From Hyphobacterium sp. SN044 (GTDB lineage: Bacteria > Pseudomonadota > Alphaproteobacteria > Caulobacterales > Maricaulaceae): DNA of 64,000 nt. The notes beneath the pieces are model-generated. The model searched no databases. It was not told the origin of the DNA and saw only the letters and a program-made list of their open reading frames with translations. This document shows positions 29,642 through 38,865 of this stretch, in pieces. The stretch spans positions 145,936 through 209,935 of the forward strand of contig NZ_JAKKUV010000005.1 in assembly GCF_021864465.1 (NCBI RefSeq), read 5' to 3'. The translations under genes and the position numbers were made by a program. Position 1 is the first letter of the stretch; each line of letters begins with the position of its first letter.

Positions 29642-30847
29642 TCAATTGCGTTCACACGCGGCGAGAAAGGCAGGTGTCAGGCGTTGGCGCCAGGCCGATG
29701 GTGCGAAATGGTCCGCGGCCGCCGACGCGATGGTCGTGCGTTCGGCGTCCGACGGTCGCGCCAGACCCGTCAGAATCGTAGCAGCCTCGCCTTCGTCGGG
29801 GTCGGCCCAGACCGCCCCGGCGAGATTGTACTGAGCCTGGTCGGCCTGTGGGGTCACGAGTGTGAAACCGACCGCATGCGTGCCGGGCAGTTCGGCGAAA
29901 TCCATGTTTCCGGACCATCCCGTCACGATCACGGGCGTGCCCGTCAACAGCGCCCCGGCGATGGACAGGCCGAAGCCCTCGCTCCGGTGGAGCGAAACGA
30001 AGACGTCAGCCGCGGCGAACAGGGCGTCGAACTCGGCCTGCGGCAGGGGATCGTCATGCAGGATGATGCGCTCATCGCCGCCGATCGCCGCATCAAGGCG
30101 GTGGCGAACGGCGGCCGAAGCGGCCGAGAGGCCCGACGTCTTCACCAGAAGCCGGACATCGTTCCGGTCGGGGAAGGCCGACCGGAAGGCGCGGATCGCG
30201 GCGCCGGGATTCTTCCGCGACATCGAGGAACGGGCGTCGCCTGCCGCAAGGGCGAGAAAGCCGGTCTCCGGATCGGGCAGATATCGCTGGCGGATCGCGG
30301 CGACGGTTTCAGCATCAATGACAGGCGGATCAATGGGATAGCCGACGACCTTCACCTTGTCGCCCAGAGCCGGGCGCAGGGAATTGGCGGTGAAGTCCGA
30401 CGGCACCCAGATCTCGTGATAGCGCTTCGCCGCCTCGATCCAGGCGGGCGGAATGAGCGGCAGCTCCCACGCCCAGTATCCGGCGAGAAAACGGCCCCTG
30501 AGGCGCGCCTTCCCGACGGCCGACAGGGCGTGGGGCGATTCCGGCGCGTTGACGTGAACGAGGACGGGGCCGCGCCCGTCATCCTCCTTCTCACCCTCCG
30601 GCGGCCAGGGCAGGATGGAGCGGTCCTTCTGATAGATCGGCGTCAGGTCGAAGGAGGATGGCGCAAATCCGAGCGCGGACAATCCCTCATGCAGCCGCGC
30701 CCCGCCGGCCCCGATCCCCATCGGCGCGCTGAGGAAGCCGGCGACCATGGGGCGGCCCGTGGAGGGCGATTGCGACGGCGACAGCCCCGAAAGACTGGCG
30801 TCCAGCGCGGCGCGGCGGATCGGGCGAAGCAATCGTCTCAGGGGCAT
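29642..30847 (-). CDS. Family 4 (group 1) glycosyltransferase
   Basis: The 401-residue GT-B protein has a C-terminal Rossmann domain with the retaining GT4 signature SLHRSEGFGLSIAGALLTGTPVI (core HRSEGFGLSIAGALL) and GTHAVGFTLV. Nucleotide-sugar donor and acceptor are not evident. The ATG at 30847 is preferred over upstream starts because the region before it reads as noncoding and contains no ribosome-binding site. It is divergent from the epimerase gene, which begins 116 bases away, so both promoters share that gap. Confidence 0.88.
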   Translation of the reverse strand: MPLRRLLRPIRRAALDASLSGLSPSQSPSTGRPMVAGFLSAPMGIGAGGARLHEGLSALGFAPSSFDLTPIYQKDRSILPWPPEGEKEDDGRGPVLVHVNAPESPHALSAVGKARLRGRFLAGYWAWELPLIPPAWIEAAKRYHEIWVPSDFTANSLRPALGDKVKVVGYPIDPPVIDAETVAAIRQRYLPDPETGFLALAAGDARSSMSRKNPGAAIRAFRSAFPDRNDVRLLVKTSGLSAASAAVRHRLDAAIGGDERIILHDDPLPQAEFDALFAAADVFVSLHRSEGFGLSIAGALLTGTPVIVTGWSGNMDFAELPGTHAVGFTLVTPQADQAQYNLAGAVWADPDEGEAATILTGLARPSDAERTTIASAAADHFAPSAWRQRLTPAFLAACERN

Positions 30848-30963
30848 CACACCTCGCTTACGGCGCCGGAAGGCCGCGACACTGCAGCGCGTAGCGCCGG
30901 GTCCGCCGATTGACAAGGCGGGGACCGAACGTAGGTTACGCGCCCGACGTGCGGGGTCCAGAC

Positions 30964-31953
30964 ATGGCGTCCATTCTTGTTACCGGCGCAGCCGGATTCA
31001 TCGGGTTTCACGCCTGCCGCAGGCTGGCGGCGGACGGCTGGTCCGTTACCGGTGTCGACTGTTTCAACGCCTATTATGATCCCGCCCTGAAGCGCGGCCG
31101 CGCCGAAGCGCTGCAGGCCGAACACGGCATTGCCGTCCGCGATCTCGACATCGCCGACGACGCGGCCCTGAAGGCGCTGGTGCTGGAACTGCGCCCCGAC
31201 CGGATCCTGCACCTCGCCGCGCAGGCCGGAGTTCGCTACGGTTTCGACCATCCCTTCGAGTACGAACATTCGAACCTCAAGGGCCATCTCTCCGTCCTCG
31301 AAGCGGCCCGCGCCCTCGGCGACGGGCTCGGGCATCTCGTCTACGCCTCGTCGAGCTCGGTCTATGGCGAGCGCGAAGGACCATTCAAGGAAAGCGACGC
31401 GGTCGATCACCCGGCCTCGCTCTACGCCGCGACCAAGCGCGCCGGCGAGATGATGACGGAATCCTATGTCAGCCTGTTCGGTCTGCCGGCGACAGGCCTG
31501 CGCTTCTTCACCGTCTACGGCCCCTGGGGCCGGCCTGACATGGCGTATTTCAAGTTCGCAGAAGCGATCCTGGAAGGGCGGAAACTGCCACTGTTCGATT
31601 CCGGGCGCGGACGCCGCGACTTCACCTATGTCGATGACGTGGTCGAATGCCTGGCCCGCATCTGCGCCGACGCACCGGCGCGCAAGACGCACCGCATCTT
31701 CAATATCGGCGGCTCCAATCCGCGCCCGACGACCGACCTCGTCAAGGCGCTGGAATCCTCGCTCGGGCGCACGGCCCAGATCGAACACCTGCCGCCGCAG
31801 CCCGGCGATGTCAGCCTGACCTATGCCGACACATCGGCGCTTGAAGCGGCCTATGACTACAAGCCGGTCGTGAAACTGGAGGACGGGATTGCGCGCTTCG
31901 CCGACTGGTATCTCGGCTGGCGGGGCGACAAGGCGCGGTCGCTTGCGAGCTAG
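30964..31953 (+). CDS. NAD-dependent epimerase, UDP-glucuronate 4-epimerase-like
   Basis: The 329-residue extended SDR has the NAD motif TGAAGFIGFH, ASSSSVYGE and the catalytic YAATK. GVRYGFDHPFEYEHSNLKG strongly resembles UDP-glucuronate 4-epimerases, which make UDP-galacturonate; ugd at 55308-56609 would supply its substrate. The ATG is chosen because the Rossmann strand begins right after it. It is followed by an overlapping small membrane gene. Confidence 0.88.
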   Translation: MASILVTGAAGFIGFHACRRLAADGWSVTGVDCFNAYYDPALKRGRAEALQAEHGIAVRDLDIADDAALKALVLELRPDRILHLAAQAGVRYGFDHPFEYEHSNLKGHLSVLEAARALGDGLGHLVYASSSSVYGEREGPFKESDAVDHPASLYAATKRAGEMMTESYVSLFGLPATGLRFFTVYGPWGRPDMAYFKFAEAILEGRKLPLFDSGRGRRDFTYVDDVVECLARICADAPARKTHRIFNIGGSNPRPTTDLVKALESSLGRTAQIEHLPPQPGDVSLTYADTSALEAAYDYKPVVKLEDGIARFADWYLGWRGDKARSLAS

Positions 31954-32290
31954 ACCCAATCCCTGGCTCAAGGTGCACGCCGTCTATGCCGGCGGGATCG
32001 CGGTCTTCTTCGCGATCTTCCAGTATTTCGTGCAGGACCCGGAGTCAGGCAGCGACTGGGCGCGCTATGGCGTCGAAGTCGCCATAAAGACCGCCTTCCT
32101 GCACGCCGTGCTGTGGGCGATCCTGATCCGCCCGGCGGCGGCGTCCTGGCGGCGCATCGTGTCCGGCTTCACCGAGGCGTCGCAGTTCGAGCGGCTCAAC
32201 CGGGAAGTCACGCCGGTGGCGATTCTCGACAAGCGGATCCAGCGGCTGGAGGACGAGTTGCAGCGCCGCGCGGCGGAGCGCCGCAGCTAG
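31943..32290 (+). CDS. Small membrane protein overlapping epimerase and galU
   Basis: The 115-residue product has two hydrophobic segments (about 9-31 and 48-70) and a C-terminal charged coiled-coil helix (VTPVAILDKRIQRLEDELQRR). The start is uncertain: TTG at 31943 overlaps the end of the epimerase gene by 11 bases; GTG at 31973 would give 105 residues. No ATG is available. The stop shares CTAG with the convergent galU stop. Function unknown; topology would suit a membrane accessory protein in glycan assembly. Confidence 0.6.
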   Translation: MRARPNPWLKVHAVYAGGIAVFFAIFQYFVQDPESGSDWARYGVEVAIKTAFLHAVLWAILIRPAAASWRRIVSGFTEASQFERLNREVTPVAILDKRIQRLEDELQRRAAERRS

Positions 32291-33162
32291 CGGTCCTTCA
32301 GCACCTGTTCGACCACGGCGCGGGCGTTCGTGCCTTCTTCCTCGTGATCGAGCGCGAATCGGACGAAGGCGCGCAGATAGCCCGCCTTGTTGCCGCAGTC
32401 ATAACTTTCGCCCTCATACTCAATCGCGTGGAAGGGCTGGCGCGTCATCAGCGTCGCCATCGCGTCGGTCAGCTGGATTTCGCCGCCCGCGCCCTTGGCC
32501 TGGTTCTCCAGAAGACCGAAAATCTCCGGCTGCAGGATGTAACGCCCGGTGATGGACAGATTGGACGGCGCGGTTTCGCGGGGCGGCTTTTCCACCATGC
32601 CGCGCATCTTCATCACGCGGCCGTCGCGGCTTTCCGGGTCGATGATGCCATAGCTCGACACCTTGTCTTCCGGCACCTGTTCGACGGCGATCACATTGCC
32701 GCCCTCGCGCGCATAGACCTCGGCCATCTGGGCGAGGCAACCCGGCTTGGCGCGGACGATCACGTCCGGCAGGAGGACGGCGAAGGGCTCCTTGCCGACC
32801 AGTTCCCGGGCGCACCACACCGCGTGTCCGAGGCCGAGCGGGGATTGCTGGCGCACGAAGCTCATCGAGCCCGCCTCGGGCACTTCGGCCTCGAGCGTCT
32901 CGAGAATGTCGGTCTTGCCTTTCAGGCGCAGCGTGTCTTCCAGTTCGTAGGCCCGGTCGAAATAGTCCTCGATCGCGCTCTTGTTGCGGCCGGTGACGAA
33001 GACGATGTGCTCGATTCCCACTTCGCGCGCTTCCTCGACGACATACTGGATCGCCGGGCGGTCGAAAACCGGCAGCATTTCCTTGGGGATGGACTTCGTC
33101 GCGGGCAGAACCCGCGTGCCCAGACCGGCGACGGGAAGAACGGCTTTGCGGATTTTCGTCAT
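32287..33162 (-). CDS. galU: UTP--glucose-1-phosphate uridylyltransferase
   Basis: The 291-residue enzyme makes UDP-glucose. It has KAVLPVAGLGTRVLPATKS, the DRPAIQYVVEEA region, FAVLLPDVIV and VEKPPRETAPSNLSITGRY. The product feeds ugd and other sugar pathways of the island. The start ATG at 33162 matches the family; a longer open frame upstream is not coding-like and overlaps the divergent glycosyltransferase gene. Confidence 0.97.
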   Translation of the reverse strand: MTKIRKAVLPVAGLGTRVLPATKSIPKEMLPVFDRPAIQYVVEEAREVGIEHIVFVTGRNKSAIEDYFDRAYELEDTLRLKGKTDILETLEAEVPEAGSMSFVRQQSPLGLGHAVWCARELVGKEPFAVLLPDVIVRAKPGCLAQMAEVYAREGGNVIAVEQVPEDKVSSYGIIDPESRDGRVMKMRGMVEKPPRETAPSNLSITGRYILQPEIFGLLENQAKGAGGEIQLTDAMATLMTRQPFHAIEYEGESYDCGNKAGYLRAFVRFALDHEEEGTNARAVVEQVLKDR

Positions 33163-33217
33163 GCGTCCTTGAACTCCTGACCTTTCCCGGCGCGCGTCGT
33201 CGGGGTAACTGCACGTC

Positions 33218-34375
33218 ATGGCCGCTTCTATCGCGACATCGCCGGATACCGAAATCCCGCTCGACGTGCCGAGCGGGCGGGTCCGTATGCAAGTGTCGAA
33301 CAGGCATGGCGGACCCGTCCACCTCGGCTTGCAGGTTTTCGACAGCGAAAGCGGTGAGCTGGCGGCGCTGATCCCGATGCGCCTCGACGCCGGCGAAGTC
33401 CGAACGATCAACGGCCTGCCCTGCCCCCGCAATATCCGGATCGTGCCGCTGGTCACGCCGGCGGGAGCAAAGCTGAAATACAAGGCCGAGGCCTGCGCCG
33501 CGATGTATGCGGGATTGCGCGATCTCGCCCGGTCGATCGGACTTGAGGCGATCCCGCGCCCGGCCCGTTCCAAGGCCACGCTGGCCACGCCGCGCTGGCT
33601 CGACCGCGCGCCCAATCTCAAGGCCGGAACGAAGATCAGCGTGATCATTCCGACTCGCGACCGGCTGGACCTTCTGAAGCAGGCGATCGCCACCGCGTTC
33701 GACGCCGCGCAATGGTCGAACCGCGAACTCATCGTTGTCGACAACGGGTCGGTCGAAGCCGACGCGCTGGCCTATCTGAAAGGCCTCGACGCGCGGGACG
33801 ATGCGGTCGTGGTTCGCGACGGCGGTGATTTCAATTTCTCGCGCCTGATCAATTCCGGCACCAGTGCCGCGACCGGCGATGTCTTCGTGCTTCTGAACAA
33901 TGACGTCATTGGCGGCGATCCGCGCTGGCTTGAGCGGCTCGCGGCGTGGGCGATGAAGCGCGGCATCGGCGCGGCCGGTGCGCTGCTGACCTATCCCGAT
34001 GGCACGATCCAGCACGCCGGGATCAAGGTCGGCGTGCACGGCCTGACCGATCACGTGATGACGCGCCACCGCGTAAAAGGGCCGTATACGGAACGCCCCC
34101 GCCGCATCGATGCGGTGACGGGGGCCTGCCTGGCAACCTCGCGGAAGGTGTTCGAGGCGCTCGGCGGGTTCGAGGAAGACTTCGCGGTGGAGATGAATGA
34201 TGTCGACTATTGCCTGCGCGCCGAACGGGCCGGGCTGATCAATGTGTTCGAACCCGCGGCAAGACTGGTCCATCTGGAGCGTCAGAGCCGTGGCGCGCCG
34301 TCGGCCCGCGTGCTGGAAGACCGGGCCGAATTCATCCGCGTCTGGGGCGAGCGGCTATTGAAGGGCGCGCGCTAG
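33218..34375 (+). CDS. Two-domain family 2 glycosyltransferase
   Basis: The 385-residue product has an N-terminal region of about 120 residues with no family I know, then a GT-A domain beginning KISVIIPTRDRLDLLKQA, with VVDNGS, VFVLLNNDVIGG (DxD-like) and GGFEEDFAVEMNDVDYCLRA, as in O-antigen rhamnosyl- or galactosyl-transferases. The acceptor is unknown. It is monocistronic and divergent from galU, with a 55-base gap. Confidence 0.87.
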   Translation: MAASIATSPDTEIPLDVPSGRVRMQVSNRHGGPVHLGLQVFDSESGELAALIPMRLDAGEVRTINGLPCPRNIRIVPLVTPAGAKLKYKAEACAAMYAGLRDLARSIGLEAIPRPARSKATLATPRWLDRAPNLKAGTKISVIIPTRDRLDLLKQAIATAFDAAQWSNRELIVVDNGSVEADALAYLKGLDARDDAVVVRDGGDFNFSRLINSGTSAATGDVFVLLNNDVIGGDPRWLERLAAWAMKRGIGAAGALLTYPDGTIQHAGIKVGVHGLTDHVMTRHRVKGPYTERPRRIDAVTGACLATSRKVFEALGGFEEDFAVEMNDVDYCLRAERAGLINVFEPAARLVHLERQSRGAPSARVLEDRAEFIRVWGERLLKGAR

Positions 34376-34377
34376 CG

Positions 34378-34550
34378 ACCCCACCCCAACCTTCCCCTGT
34401 GAGGGGAGGGAGAGACGTGTCACAGCCAGACATGCGGGGGCCGGGCGCGTGGAGCCAACCTTATAAGGCTTATAAGAACTTCAGACGCCCTAACTGGATC
34501 CGAACGCAGACCTTTTCCCTCCCCTTCAAGGGGAGGGTCAGGGTGGAGTG
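34378..34550. repeat. Palindromic intergenic repeat, family B
   Basis: Imperfect CCTTCCCCT/AGGGGAGGG near 34391-34411 and a perfect 10-bp CCCTCCCCTT/AAGGGGAGGG at 34517-34537 bracket an AT-rich centre containing CCTTATAAGG. Outer ACCCCA and GGGTGGAGTG motifs pair loosely. It is the third member of the CCCTC/GAGGG repeat type. Confidence 0.7.
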
Positions 34551-34562
34551 AATATTGAAAAC

Positions 34563-35531
34563 TCAGGCGTCGCCGCGCCACTTCGCCTGAAGCTTAAGCA
34601 CCATCAGCGCCTGCTCCACCGGCGTGACTGCCTTGCGGCCGTTCGCGATGTCGTCGAGTACCTGCTTGGCCTGGGCGATATACATCTCGTTGATGTCGGC
34701 GAGCGTGGTGTCGAAGGTCTCGTGCTCGCGTTCGCCCGAGATGGAATGCACCAGCGTGCCGCGATGGAAGTCCCAGTCGAGCGCGCCTTCCGTGCCGGAG
34801 ATGTAATAGCGGCGGCGGGCCACGCGCTGGATGTAGTCGGTCAGGATATTGACCAGCGCCCCGTTCTCGAAGCGCATCACGCTGGCCGCGACGTCCTCGG
34901 TCTCGGTCTCGAGCGCACCGGACCAGGCGGTCATGCCGACGAAGTCCTTCACCGGGCCGAGCAGCCAGGTGAGATAATCGATCTCATGCGTGTCGAAGAC
35001 GGCACCGCCGCCAAGGGCTTTCCGCGAACAATACATGTTGCGGTAGTCCTCATAGGGGTGCCAGTCGGGCAGCCATTGACCGACGACGCACTGAACGCCG
35101 GTGACCTTGCCGATCCCGCCGCCGTCGATGATGCGCTTCATGTGGGCGAAGGCCGGATGGAATTTCCAGTTCGAGCCCATGTGAAGGTAGACGCCCGCCT
35201 TCGTCACGGCCTCGGCGATCGCCTCGCCATCAGCGACCGTCACGGCCAGCGGCTTCTCCACGAAGATATTGAGCCCCCGCTCCGCCGCGGCGATCGCCTG
35301 GCAGGCGTGGAAAACATTCGGGCTGGCCAGCAGGACAAGGTCGGGACGCATGTCCAGAACCTGGTCCTGATCACCATAGGCCGTCGCGCCGATCTCGTCG
35401 GCGAACTGCTTGCGGCGGTCTTCGGTGGGATCGAAGCCGATCACTTCCTGCGCACCGGCAGCAAGGAAGCAACGGGCGTGGCGGCGGCCGATGGAGCCGA
35501 GACCGAGAATAGCGACCTTCATGCGGCTCAC
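34563..35531 (-). CDS. Gfo/Idh/MocA family oxidoreductase
   Basis: The 322-residue product has the NAD-binding MKVAILGLGSIGRRHAR, the FVEKPLA signature with the catalytic Lys, and a C-terminal dimer domain with GGAVFDTHEIDYL. Members oxidise sugar ring hydroxyls. It follows pseC and overlaps its stop as GTGA; an ATG at 35522 is an equally good start and fits the family N-terminus. The role in the pseudaminate locus is unknown; a 3-keto sugar step is possible. Confidence 0.87.
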   Translation of the reverse strand: MSRMKVAILGLGSIGRRHARCFLAAGAQEVIGFDPTEDRRKQFADEIGATAYGDQDQVLDMRPDLVLLASPNVFHACQAIAAAERGLNIFVEKPLAVTVADGEAIAEAVTKAGVYLHMGSNWKFHPAFAHMKRIIDGGGIGKVTGVQCVVGQWLPDWHPYEDYRNMYCSRKALGGGAVFDTHEIDYLTWLLGPVKDFVGMTAWSGALETETEDVAASVMRFENGALVNILTDYIQRVARRRYYISGTEGALDWDFHRGTLVHSISGEREHETFDTTLADINEMYIAQAKQVLDDIANGRKAVTPVEQALMVLKLQAKWRGDA

Positions 35532-36691
35532 GAACCCAGCACGCCGCGAACCGCGGCGACGACCTGCGCTGCTTCGTCGTCGGTCAGGGTCGGGAAGCAG
35601 GGCAGGGTCAGCGTTTCAGCGTAATAGGCGTCGGACTCGGGGAAGGACCGGCCTTCAAAGCGCGGTGCATGATACGGCATCCTGTGCACCGGGATGTAAT
35701 GCACCTGGCTGCCGACCTGGCGCTCGGCCAGCTCCTTCATCACCTGCTCGCGCGGCTTGCCGACCGCATCGTAGTCGATGCGGATCGTGTAGAGATGATG
35801 GCCGGACCGGTCGCGCTGGTCCGGGCGGGCCTGCACCAGGCGGACATGGTTCATGCCGGCGAATTCGCGATCGTAGAATATCGCGATTTCGCGGCGGCGC
35901 GCGATGAAAGCCGGGAGACGGGACATCTGCGCCGTACCGAGTGCGGCCTGGATGTCGCAAAGGCGGTAGTTGAAGCCCAGCACCTGCTGCTCGTGATACC
36001 AGGGCTTGCCGGCATCTTCCGTGTTCTGAAGAAGGCCCGGTTCACGCTCGATACCGTGGCTGCGCAGCAATTGCAGCGCCTTGTAAAGGTCCGGATCGTC
36101 GGTCGCCACCGCGCCGCCCTCACCCGTCGTGATCGGTTTCACCGGGTGGAAGGAGAAGGTGTACATGTCGGCATAGCCGGTCCCGACCATGTTCCCGTCC
36201 TCGCCGATCGCGCCGACGGAATGGCTCGCATCCTCGATGATGATCCGGTCGCCGGCCGCCTTGCGAAGGGCCGCGTTCGAAGACGACAGACCGCCATAGG
36301 AGACCGGGATCACGACCTTGCACTCGGGATGGTCCGCCAGATAGGCGGTCAGCCCGTCGACCGACATCGTCATGGTCTCAGGGTCGATATCGACGAGATC
36401 GGCCCGCGCACCGCAATAGGTGATGGCGTTGGCGCTGGCGCAGAAGGTGACCGGCTGGGTCACGCCGACATCGCCGTCCTTCAGCCCGGCCGCGAGGCAG
36501 GCGATGTGCAGCGCCGCCGTGCCATTCGCGACTGCGACGACATATTTCGCGCCCGTGAGGTCGGCGATCGACTTTTCGAAAGCCGTGACGGCTGGACCCT
36601 GAGTAAGGAAATCGCTCTTCAGGACATCGACAACGGCCTGGATGTCGATGTCGTCGATCGTCTGGCGGCCATAGCCGAGGAAGCGGGTCAT
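35528..36691 (-). CDS. pseC: UDP-4-keto-6-deoxy-AltNAc 4-aminotransferase PseC
   Basis: The 387-residue DegT-fold PLP enzyme has GYGRQTIDDIDIQAV, SDFLTQGPAV, ANGTAALHIACLA, the SYGG and EDASHSVGA segments, and the Schiff-base lysine K185 in SFHPVKPITTGEGGAV. The ITTGEGG pattern is typical of PseC, which aminates the PseB product at C4 in CMP-pseudaminic acid synthesis. It shares ATGA with the upstream TPR-transferase gene and GTGA with the downstream oxidoreductase. Confidence 0.95.
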   Translation of the reverse strand: MTRFLGYGRQTIDDIDIQAVVDVLKSDFLTQGPAVTAFEKSIADLTGAKYVVAVANGTAALHIACLAAGLKDGDVGVTQPVTFCASANAITYCGARADLVDIDPETMTMSVDGLTAYLADHPECKVVIPVSYGGLSSSNAALRKAAGDRIIIEDASHSVGAIGEDGNMVGTGYADMYTFSFHPVKPITTGEGGAVATDDPDLYKALQLLRSHGIEREPGLLQNTEDAGKPWYHEQQVLGFNYRLCDIQAALGTAQMSRLPAFIARRREIAIFYDREFAGMNHVRLVQARPDQRDRSGHHLYTIRIDYDAVGKPREQVMKELAERQVGSQVHYIPVHRMPYHAPRFEGRSFPESDAYYAETLTLPCFPTLTDDEAAQVVAAVRGVLGS

Positions 36692-38835
36692 GCGGCTTTC
36701 TTCTTTTGCTGGGTGAGGATTTTCAGGCGGCGGGCGATCTCGTCGAGCACTTGCTGACGACCGCCATATTCGCGCGCGGTGATGTGTTTCATCGACGGGA
36801 AAAGCGTATCGGTTTCGTTGTCTTCCGACGCGATCCGCCACCAGTCGGGCAGGTGTGGCGTCGTGGTCAGCGACCAGGTGTTCGCGCCGGACGCGCCTGC
36901 GGTCTCGCGTAGCGCCACGCCCGGGGTCAGCACGAGGTCGAGCTTTTCGCAAAGGGCAACGACTTCCTCGAAATCGTCCTTCAGGTCGACGCCCGGCATC
37001 ACATGGATGTCGACGCCGAACTTTTCCTTCACTTCGGCCAGTTCCTGGGTGCAATCCGAGTACTGAAGAAGCACGAAGTTGACGTCCTTCGTCTTCAGGA
37101 TGTCACCCCATTGCAAGATGTCGGTATAGGCCTTGGAGCGGAACAGGTCGCGTGTGCCAGAGCGCCAGGAGATGCCGACATTCAGCTTGGCGGGCGGAAG
37201 CGTCTTCAGCCATTTCGCGACTTTTGTGCGCGCGGCCGGCGCGGCCTTGAACAGAGGCGCCTTGTCGCCGCGATAGCTGCCCTTCTGCATCACATAGTGC
37301 AGGAAGAGGTCTTCGGAGATGGCGATTTCCGAATATTCCTCCATCGCGTCGAGAATATCGCGCGTGATCCGGCCCGGATCGGCATCGAGCGGCGTGCCCT
37401 CGCGGTCGAGCCAGTACTGGTCCTCGCTGACGGCGAACGGGCCGAACAGGCGCGAGGTGGAGTAAACGGTGAGATTGTCCATCGACCGCTCGAACAGGCT
37501 CGCGACCCGCTTGTCGCAGACATAGCCGTACTGCGCCTTGGGGTTGGCTGTCTGCTTCAGGATGGCAAGCCGCATGATCTCGTCGCCGACCCCCTGACCG
37601 CCGAGGAAGAGCGTCGAGTATTGCGGAATCAGGCGCTTTCGCTTGATCCGCATGTGAATCTTCATCCGCTTGGCGAAGCGGGCGAAATTCCGCCAGATCG
37701 AGAAATGGGCCTGGCGCAGGATGAAGAGTGCCTCATCCCAGTTTCCGAGACCGGCCGCGAGCGAGAAATAGCGGTAGGCCGATTCCGGCATGTACGACTT
37801 GATTCCGACGATGCCGACGGCACGGCGGTAGTATTCCCGCGCCAGCGCGAAGTCGCGGGATTCCTCGATCTCCACGCCCATGAAGAAGAGCGCCTCGGCG
37901 ATCATGTTCTGGGTTTCGGGGCTGGTTTCCGTGGCATAGAGCGCATCATTCATGCGCGCGATCGCCTCGGCGTGATTGCCCTGGATCGATTCAAACAACG
38001 CCCGCACCGGCAGCAGGTCGAGATCGGTGGCAGAGGCCTCCTTCAGACGATGGGCCGCCTCGTCCATCCGCCCCGATAGAATGAGGGCGTTGACCTCGAG
38101 CGCGGACAGCCGGGCCAGATCCTTCCTTACGCGGCGGCGGCGCGACATGCGCGTGTCGCGCGCGCTGCGCAGCTTGTGGACCTGCTCGGACCGGCCGATG
38201 AAGCGCTCGATATAGTTCCAGAGCTCGTGCGGCTTCAGCAGCACCTCACAGCCATAGACCACGGCCGCGGGCTCGTAATTCATCGCAATGAAGTAGATCT
38301 CGACGGCCTGGACGAGCGGCGCCTTGGCCATCATGGAATGCCAGTCCCAGGCGCGCTTGTAGAAATAGTCGGCGATGATCGAACGGCCGATCAGCGCACC
38401 TTCCATTTCCGGGCGGAACCCCTCGGTCTCGATCATCAGGATGGTCTGATAGTCGTCGAGATTCTTCGAGAAGCCTTCCCATTTCGGCTTCGAGAGCAGG
38501 ATGCGGCGCGCCTCTTCGACCACTTCGGCCGCCCGTGCGAACTGCTTGGTGGCGAGAAGGTCCTGCAGCAGGGCGATCGTGGTGTGCGGGCGCTTGTGGC
38601 GCTCGTAGGCCCACTCAGACCACTCGCAGGCGACAAAGCGATAGTGCGCCGCGTAGAGGATGCGCCGCCACGCCGCCGAAACGATGCCCAGCGGCAGGAC
38701 ATGGGCAAATACCTGCACCACGGGCTGAACACGCCGGGGCGGTATGATCTTGAACAGGAGGCCGAATACGAACGCGGAGAAGCGGTACATGATCCGCTTC
38801 GCAAACCGGATCAGCCTGGCAAAGAACTGACGCAC
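36688..38835 (-). CDS. TPR-like protein with C-terminal GT-B transferase domain (FlmG-like candidate)
   Basis: The 715-residue product starts at a GTG with basic and hydrophobic segments (about 1-60) that could lie on the membrane. A helical, TPR/half-a-TPR-like region runs from about 75 to 390 (for example RAAEVVEEARRIL and ARMNDALYATE). From about 395 comes a GT-B-like domain with FLGGQGVGDEIMR and a C-terminal LDLVLTPGVALRETAGASG and PDWW block, the order found in TPR glycosyltransferases such as Caulobacter FlmG, which attaches pseudaminate to flagellin. Membership is inferred from architecture and location between pseB and pseC; distance to FlmG is unmeasured. Confidence 0.65.
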   Translation of the reverse strand: MRQFFARLIRFAKRIMYRFSAFVFGLLFKIIPPRRVQPVVQVFAHVLPLGIVSAAWRRILYAAHYRFVACEWSEWAYERHKRPHTTIALLQDLLATKQFARAAEVVEEARRILLSKPKWEGFSKNLDDYQTILMIETEGFRPEMEGALIGRSIIADYFYKRAWDWHSMMAKAPLVQAVEIYFIAMNYEPAAVVYGCEVLLKPHELWNYIERFIGRSEQVHKLRSARDTRMSRRRRVRKDLARLSALEVNALILSGRMDEAAHRLKEASATDLDLLPVRALFESIQGNHAEAIARMNDALYATETSPETQNMIAEALFFMGVEIEESRDFALAREYYRRAVGIVGIKSYMPESAYRYFSLAAGLGNWDEALFILRQAHFSIWRNFARFAKRMKIHMRIKRKRLIPQYSTLFLGGQGVGDEIMRLAILKQTANPKAQYGYVCDKRVASLFERSMDNLTVYSTSRLFGPFAVSEDQYWLDREGTPLDADPGRITRDILDAMEEYSEIAISEDLFLHYVMQKGSYRGDKAPLFKAAPAARTKVAKWLKTLPPAKLNVGISWRSGTRDLFRSKAYTDILQWGDILKTKDVNFVLLQYSDCTQELAEVKEKFGVDIHVMPGVDLKDDFEEVVALCEKLDLVLTPGVALRETAGASGANTWSLTTTPHLPDWWRIASEDNETDTLFPSMKHITAREYGGRQQVLDEIARRLKILTQQKKKAA

Positions 38836-38865
38836 TCCTGCCTCCCCCGGCGGATCGCCGTTCGG

